Both the position numbers and the translations under genes were made by a program. The notes under the pieces were generated by a model that saw only the letters and a list, made by a program, of their open reading frames with translations, did not search any database and was not told where the DNA came from. This document shows, one piece after another, positions 58,056-64,000 of a DNA stretch of 64,000 nt. The stretch is from an uncultured Flavobacteriaceae bacterium (GTDB lineage: Bacteria; Bacteroidota; Bacteroidia; Flavobacteriales; Flavobacteriaceae): contig CALDUF010000026.1 of assembly GCA_937923515.1 (NCBI GenBank), positions 1 through 64,000 of the forward strand, in the 5' to 3' direction. Position 1 is the stretch's first letter. Every line of letters begins with the position of its first letter.

Positions 58056-60740
58056 ATGAATAAATATCTATTATATATGTTTCTAATATTATGTACCATT
58101 CAGCAATTCCATTCTCAAGAGGATGTCGGTATTGTTGCTTTGGCACTACCAGTTAGAAACACTTTAAAATTTAATAGATATGCTGTTAACCCAACATTTA
58201 GTTTTGTGAGAGAACAACATAAATATTTAAGTTTTACAAATAAAAAACAGTGGGCACAGTTTAATGATGCTCCAAATACATATTTATTTAGTTATGCTGG
58301 CCGTTTTTCAGAAAATACGGGTGCTGGTATTAGTTTATTTCAGCAAGATTTTGGTGTATTAACAACCTTTGGAGGTATGCTTAATTTTGCCTACAATGCA
58401 AATTTAAGTAGAGAAAGTAATTTAACATTTGGTTTAAATATTGGTGCTTACCAAAGCGGATTGAATCAAGGTAAAGTTATAGTAAATACGCCAGATCCAT
58501 CACTTCAAAATACACCTTCTACATTTTTAATAACCGTAAACCCCGGAATTAATTATGGCACTGGCTTTTTAGATTTTGGTGTAGCCATACAAAATTTAGT
58601 ATCCTACAACATCACCGAATCTCAAATAATTGAAGACAATCCAGAACAAGGGCTGCAAGCGCACTTTATGTATACGGGATATGTTGAAACCAGAGGCTTT
58701 TTTGATGACAGTAAATTTTCAACACTTATTAGAAGTGAATTTAAGCAAGACCAAACAGTCATTTCTGGACTAGCGATGCTAAGTGTGCCTAAAGGTATTT
58801 GGGCGCAAGCGGGTTATAACACGCTATACGGTGCTTCTGCAGGTATTGGTATTAATATTACAAGCACTATTGCTTTTGAATATAATTACGAGCAATCCTT
58901 TAGTAATTTTTCTGAATTTGGAAGTTCTCATGAGGTCACTATAGCATATCGATTTAAAAATAAATACAGATATAATTATGGTGATGAAGATGAAGAACAA
59001 TCTGTTTTTAATACGAATAAAAGACATGCAAAGCCTAATAATTTAACCGATGCAGATAGAGAAAGAATAGCTGAAAGAAGAGCGGTATTAGCCGCAGAAC
59101 GAAAAGCAAAAGCTGAAGTAGAAAAAGCAAAAGTTAAAATTACTGATACTAACGCGCAAAATACTATTGCTCAAAATAAAACTGATGCTACGTTAGAATT
59201 AGAGGAAGAGTTAAAACTTAAGAAAGCACAAGAACAACAATTAAAAGCGGAAAACGAAAGAAAAAGAATTGAAGAAGAGGCGCGTTTAAAACAAGTGGCC
59301 ACTCAGAAAAAAATTGAGGCAGAAAAAGCAAAAGCCGAAGCAGAAGCACAACAAAAGCGTGATGCTGATATAAAAGCTGAAGAAGCACGTAAAATCGCAG
59401 AAACTAAAGCAAAAGCGGAGGCTGAAAAAGTAAAACAGTTAGCGCTTGAGGCACAACAACGTGAAAAAGAAGTCCGTGAAAAAGCTACAGCTGATAAACG
59501 TAGAGTTGAAGAAGAAAACCGTTTAAAATTATTAGAGGAAGCACAAAATAGAAAAGCGCAACAAGAAGCTAAAGCAGAACAATTAAGATTAGAAACAGAA
59601 GCAATTGCTAAAGCGCAAGAAGAAAAACGATTACAGCTGGTAGCGGCGCAAGAAAAAATTGAAGCCAAAGCTAAACAGAAAGCTGAAGCATTAGCGCGTG
59701 CAGAACGTGAAGCAGTATTAAAAGCCAAAGCTGAGAAAGAAAAGGCTCAAGCTAAAATTAAAGCGAAAGTAGAAGAAGAACGATTAAAAGAAAATGAAAT
59801 AGCAAAAAGTAATGCTGAAACGATTACAATTACCGAAGATGTTAGTGTAGAAAACCAACCTGAGGCAAACGATGACGCAGCTGTAGCACTAAAAGAAGTA
59901 TTAAAAGCTTCAAACGAAGCTACTAAAACTCAAAGTGAGTTAATAAAAAGATTAACCAGTAAAATTGTTGGAAAACAAAACGATTTAAATGATTTAAAGG
60001 AGGAAAACGATTTAAGCGAAAAAGGAATTTACCTAGCCCCAAAACCATTTAAAAGTCTATCTGCTGAAAATGCTGAAATAGAATCTTTAAAAGATGAAAT
60101 CGCTAAAATAGAAGAAGCCCAAAATATTAAAGTGGTGGAACTAGAAGCATTGATAATTAAAAGAAAAAGAAAATTCAGGAAAGATACTGAGGGTATCAAT
60201 CAATTTTATTTTGATGCATTAGCGCAAATAAAAACGGAGCAGTTAAACATTAAAAGTACTAAAGAACGATTAGTCTCTAATTTAGTTCAGATAAAAGAAA
60301 AAACTGATTTTGAAAGAAAACGTAGAATTCGTCGTGCTGCTTATGATAGTCAACAGGATAGGTTTAATAAAGATAAAGCAGCTTTAGAACGTATTAAAAA
60401 ATTCACCGAAATAGATAAAGAAGCACTAAAAGAAGAAGATTTTGATTTTGGAGAAGCGCAAACTAAAAATATTCAAATCATAAAAAATGTATTAAATGAA
60501 GCATCGGGATATTACATCGTACTAGCTGTTCATAATAGTGTTGAAAAGCGAGATGAATTCCTTACTAAAGTAGTTGCTTCAGGAGAGCAAAATGTAAACT
60601 TCTTTTTTGATGTAAGTACAAATAAATATTTTATTTACTATGAAAAATATGATACTATAAGTCAAGCAAAAAATGCCTTAGATAAAAAAGGAAACAAACC
60701 CTATAATAGCAAAATGTCACTTGTAAAAATAGATAACTAG
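58056..60740 (+). CDS. PorP/SprF-family T9SS outer-membrane protein fused to a long Ala/Glu/Lys coiled coil and a SPOR-like C-terminus
   Basis: 894 aa; N-terminal RNTLKFNRYAVNPTFSFVREQHKYLSFTNKKQW barrel region; ~residues 330-600 low-complexity EAKAKAEAE; C-terminal ASGYYIVLAVHNSVEKRDEFL. Confidence 0.8.
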   Translation: MNKYLLYMFLILCTIQQFHSQEDVGIVALALPVRNTLKFNRYAVNPTFSFVREQHKYLSFTNKKQWAQFNDAPNTYLFSYAGRFSENTGAGISLFQQDFGVLTTFGGMLNFAYNANLSRESNLTFGLNIGAYQSGLNQGKVIVNTPDPSLQNTPSTFLITVNPGINYGTGFLDFGVAIQNLVSYNITESQIIEDNPEQGLQAHFMYTGYVETRGFFDDSKFSTLIRSEFKQDQTVISGLAMLSVPKGIWAQAGYNTLYGASAGIGINITSTIAFEYNYEQSFSNFSEFGSSHEVTIAYRFKNKYRYNYGDEDEEQSVFNTNKRHAKPNNLTDADRERIAERRAVLAAERKAKAEVEKAKVKITDTNAQNTIAQNKTDATLELEEELKLKKAQEQQLKAENERKRIEEEARLKQVATQKKIEAEKAKAEAEAQQKRDADIKAEEARKIAETKAKAEAEKVKQLALEAQQREKEVREKATADKRRVEEENRLKLLEEAQNRKAQQEAKAEQLRLETEAIAKAQEEKRLQLVAAQEKIEAKAKQKAEALARAEREAVLKAKAEKEKAQAKIKAKVEEERLKENEIAKSNAETITITEDVSVENQPEANDDAAVALKEVLKASNEATKTQSELIKRLTSKIVGKQNDLNDLKEENDLSEKGIYLAPKPFKSLSAENAEIESLKDEIAKIEEAQNIKVVELEALIIKRKRKFRKDTEGINQFYFDALAQIKTEQLNIKSTKERLVSNLVQIKEKTDFERKRRIRRAAYDSQQDRFNKDKAALERIKKFTEIDKEALKEEDFDFGEAQTKNIQIIKNVLNEASGYYIVLAVHNSVEKRDEFLTKVVASGEQNVNFFFDVSTNKYFIYYEKYDTISQAKNALDKKGNKPYNSKMSLVKIDN

Positions 60741-60777
60741 AAGAAGAAAAAAGATTGCTATTTCTCTCAACCCCAAA

Positions 60778-63700
60778 ATGATTGAAATAGAAAAACAAAC
60801 ACCTATGAGAATGCCTACTTATGTTTATAACTGTATTATCGCATTAGTGCTCTTAATGAGTACGCAGTTATTTGCGCAAAATTTAGTGCCATTTGCTCCA
60901 AGATATGATGAGGCTATTAAAGGAGATATGCTTTTAATAGGTAACAGTAATGTTGGGTTACATATTACCAATCCATATAATGGCAACAATACTAACGATA
61001 GGGTAGATGCAGCTGTTTATGTAGATGTAGATAACGACCCCACAACATTTAATTCCAGTACAGCAAACTTAGATGTACCAAGTGATACAGATTGTTATCA
61101 AATTGTATATGCAGGTTTGTATTGGAGCGCTGTGGTGAACGGCGATGAACCTATATCTAATATAAAATTTAGAACTCCAGGCAACCCATATCAAGACATT
61201 ACAGGAACGGAGATATATTTTCAAAATGCAGCTAATGATCAGAATTCAAACACCTATGTTTATTTTCATGATGTAACAGATGTGTTGACGGCTTTACCAA
61301 ACCCAGAAGGTACTTATGGTGTAGCAAATATATCTTCATTAGTAGGGCCAAAGCCAAATTCTGAAGGATTATCTGCGGGTTGGTCGCTTTTTGTGATTTA
61401 TGAAGACCCTTTATTACCAAGTAAATATATTACGTCTTTTGATGGTTTTACTAAAATAACAGGTGTTGTAAATGAAACGTTTGATGTGTCTGGTTTTGAA
61501 ACTATTCCAGTAGGACCAGTGCGCGCAAAGTTTGCATTTAGTACTATTGAGGGAGACAGACGCTACACAGGAGATTACTTGGAATTAAATGGTAATATTA
61601 TTGACGCTACTGATAATACTGGAACTGTAATACGCCCTGGTAATAACTTTTTTAATAGCACAGTATCTATAATAAACCCCGCTACAAATACACCAGAGTT
61701 GTTTTTTGACAGAACGCCTGCGGGTACAAATACCTTAGGGTTTGATGCCGGTATTATAAATATTCCAAATGCAGGAAACAGTATTATTGGAAATGGCGAT
61801 ACCACTGCACAAATAAGTTTGGGGAGTAATCTAGATCTCTATTATTACTATTTTAGTGCATTTGCAATTGATATTATTGCCCCAAATATTGTATTAACTA
61901 AAGTGGTTGAAGATGAGTTTGGTAATAATATAGAGGGTCAAGAAGTAGATTTAGGTGATGAGTTAAACTATGTTATTGGCTTTGAAAATACAGGTAACGA
62001 TGATGCTACGAACCTAACCATTCGTGATATTTTACCAATAAACGTAGTTTTCAATTATCCTACAGATATTGTATCGCTACCAACAGGTGTAACGGTGCAA
62101 AGTTATGACGCTGCAACTAGAGAAATTGTATTTAGCGTAGATCGTTCAATTGTTGAGGAAAATGATCCTGTTCAATCTATACGTTTTAGAGTAACGGTAG
62201 TATCAGATTGTAGTTTACTTACCGATGCATGTTCAAACATTATAGATAACCAAGCTTTTGCAACGTATCAGGGAACTATAAATCCAGATTTCACAATTTC
62301 AGATGATCCAAGTTTTAACAGTAATACTGGGTGTTTAATTACACCAAGAGCAACAAACTTTTTAGCAGATTTAAATTGTACGTTTAATGAAAATGTAGTG
62401 CTTTGTGGTGATACTACAACATTAACTGCTGGTAACGGTTACGATTCGTACACTTGGTCTACCAATCCAAGTATGACACCAGTTATCGGAACAGGACAAT
62501 CTATTACAGTAACCGCAACGGGTACGTATTATGTGTACAACGCAGCAGTAGCACCATGCCAATCTATAACCCAACAATTTGATGTAACACTGTTTGGAGC
62601 CAATGTTACAAACCCAGTTATTCCTTTTGCTGATGAGGTTGTAGTGTGTACTAATGATGGAAAAGAATTGCCAAATATTTTCTTATGTGGTGCTAACGAT
62701 TCAAGGTTCATCCAAACAAACATTACCGATGCAACTTCTATAATATGGGAAGTTTTAAATACGACTAGTTGTGATGCCGTTTTAAATCAAGATTGTGCAA
62801 ACGAGAGTGATACCTGTACTTGGAATGAAGTTGCAACAGGACCAAATTATACTGCGGATACGGCTGGACAATACAGATTAACGTTGAATTATGATGGTGG
62901 TTGTTTCAATCAGTTTTACTTCAATGTATATGAAAACCTTTTAGTCCCAACGGTAAACTCAAGAGATATTATTTGTACCACATCAGGCGAAATTACAGTT
63001 GGTGGTGTACCAACAGGATACGAGTACAGTATTGATGGCACTAACTATCAAGGCAGTAATACATTTGCAGTTAATACAGCTGGCATCTATTCAGTGTATA
63101 TAAGACAAGTAGGTGTAACACCAAACCCATGTATTTTTACAGTACCTGATGTTCAAATTAGAGAAAGAGATTTTACGGTGCAAACTACGGTAGCACAGCC
63201 CTTGTGTTATGGTGCATTAGGCAATGTAGTTTTAGCAGCTAATGACGCGCGACCACAATATTTCTTTTCAATTTACGATGGTACAACTCTTGTAAATAGC
63301 GTTGGCCCAATAGCAGATGATAATTATACGTTCGAAAATTTAAATACTGGTACATATACTGTAAACGTATCTACCGAAGATGGTTGTACGTTTACCCGCG
63401 ATATTGAAATTATACAACCGCCATTACTAGAGGCAACATCAGCATTAACTAAACCTTTAACGTGCACCAATGGTGAAATAACTGTGTATCCTGTGGGTGG
63501 AACTGCACCCTACTATTATTTTATTAATGGCGCAACAACTTTTCAAAGTACACCAATAATTGATGTGCCAACAGCAGGAACATACACCATTAGAGTTGTA
63601 GATTTTAATAATTGTGAAGCTGAAACTACTATTGATGTAGATGCCATTCCTGCTCCAGATTTTACAGTATCACAAACTAATATTTTGTGTGCCGATGCAC

Positions 63701-64000
63701 CAGATAGCGGTTCAATTACAGTAAATGTTTCTAACCCCAACGGAAACACTTTACGTTATAGTATTAATAATGGTACTACATATCAAAATTCACCAAATTT
63801 CACAAATGTAACCGCAGGAGATTATGCCATTATTGTTGAGTATACTTTAGATGCTGATGTGTGTTATACAGCACCACAACCTATTACAATAACAACAGCT
63901 ACAGCTATTAATGGTATAGTGACACTAACTTCTCCTTATACCTGTACGAGTGATGGTATAATCACTGTTTCAAACGTTACAGGAGGAACAGCGCCTTATC
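60778..64000 (+). CDS. Large surface adhesin (SprB/CHU-like repeat protein), truncated by the window end
   Basis: Open frame from ATG 60778 to the window end without a stop (signal peptide ALVLLMSTQLFAQ; DUF11-like IVLTKVVEDEFGNNIEGQEVDLGDELNYVIGFENTGNDDATNLTIRDILP; repeats such as CTNGEITVYPVGGTAPYYYFINGATTFQSTPIIDVPTAGTYTIRVVDFNNCEAET). Confidence 0.88.
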   Translation, partial: MIEIEKQTPMRMPTYVYNCIIALVLLMSTQLFAQNLVPFAPRYDEAIKGDMLLIGNSNVGLHITNPYNGNNTNDRVDAAVYVDVDNDPTTFNSSTANLDVPSDTDCYQIVYAGLYWSAVVNGDEPISNIKFRTPGNPYQDITGTEIYFQNAANDQNSNTYVYFHDVTDVLTALPNPEGTYGVANISSLVGPKPNSEGLSAGWSLFVIYEDPLLPSKYITSFDGFTKITGVVNETFDVSGFETIPVGPVRAKFAFSTIEGDRRYTGDYLELNGNIIDATDNTGTVIRPGNNFFNSTVSIINPATNTPELFFDRTPAGTNTLGFDAGIINIPNAGNSIIGNGDTTAQISLGSNLDLYYYYFSAFAIDIIAPNIVLTKVVEDEFGNNIEGQEVDLGDELNYVIGFENTGNDDATNLTIRDILPINVVFNYPTDIVSLPTGVTVQSYDAATREIVFSVDRSIVEENDPVQSIRFRVTVVSDCSLLTDACSNIIDNQAFATYQGTINPDFTISDDPSFNSNTGCLITPRATNFLADLNCTFNENVVLCGDTTTLTAGNGYDSYTWSTNPSMTPVIGTGQSITVTATGTYYVYNAAVAPCQSITQQFDVTLFGANVTNPVIPFADEVVVCTNDGKELPNIFLCGANDSRFIQTNITDATSIIWEVLNTTSCDAVLNQDCANESDTCTWNEVATGPNYTADTAGQYRLTLNYDGGCFNQFYFNVYENLLVPTVNSRDIICTTSGEITVGGVPTGYEYSIDGTNYQGSNTFAVNTAGIYSVYIRQVGVTPNPCIFTVPDVQIRERDFTVQTTVAQPLCYGALGNVVLAANDARPQYFFSIYDGTTLVNSVGPIADDNYTFENLNTGTYTVNVSTEDGCTFTRDIEIIQPPLLEATSALTKPLTCTNGEITVYPVGGTAPYYYFINGATTFQSTPIIDVPTAGTYTIRVVDFNNCEAETTIDVDAIPAPDFTVSQTNILCADAPDSGSITVNVSNPNGNTLRYSINNGTTYQNSPNFTNVTAGDYAIIVEYTLDADVCYTAPQPITITTATAINGIVTLTSPYTCTSDGIITVSNVTGGTAPY

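Noticed and set aside
59303-59728. 141-aa minus-strand ORF rich in Ser/Ala/Cys/Phe
   Set aside because: Antisense shadow of the Lys/Glu/Ala-rich coiled coil of the PorP/SprF fusion; low-complexity composition explains the open frame.

Overview
The window is a chromosomal segment of an AT-rich Flavobacteriaceae (Bacteroidota) genome. Support comes from the type IX secretion (CHU_C, PorP/SprF) proteins, TAnnTTTG-type promoters and the zeaxanthin-type carotenoid operon. No CRISPR array, transposase, prophage or rRNA was seen. Contents by region: (i) 1-11.9 kb: a probable exopolysaccharide/glycan locus with two paralogous glycosyltransferases flanking a STAS protein and a flippase, a translationally coupled GH5-like/secreted/large membrane protein operon, a response-regulator-GT2 fusion, and a small GT2-like protein that has lost its DxD. 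(ii) 11.9-13.0 kb: a long non-coding gap with a candidate short transcript. (iii) 13-20.4 kb: AlkB, VanX-like, LETM1-like, a DUF4331 pair, TPR, ECF sigma/anti-sigma. (iv) 20.5-25.7 kb: three consecutive PPIases and MoxR. (v) 27.6-32.5 kb: aconitase, PIN/DUF6364 toxin-antitoxin, MazG, thioredoxin. (vi) 32.5-37.4 kb: crtY-like/crtZ/crtB/crtI with a MerR-B12-binding-type regulator. (vii) 37.6-54.9 kb: an octaheme-TPR lipoprotein, tRNA-Leu and tRNA-Lys, and housekeeping genes (aroK, split transketolase, tgt, lptF/G, accA, dnaB). (viii) 55.2-64 kb: a surface/T9SS operon ending in a large adhesin ORF that runs off the window and is missing from the ORF track. The two strongest unexplained signals are both promoter architectures. 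A CRTCTACAG motif lies exactly 57 bp upstream of the -7-like element at three promoters of the glycan locus. A TTT(C/T)ATCGA direct repeat has identical geometry upstream of the orphan short transcript (~12.87 kb) and of the surface/T9SS operon (~55.2 kb). All family calls are from reading the translations; no database search was run.
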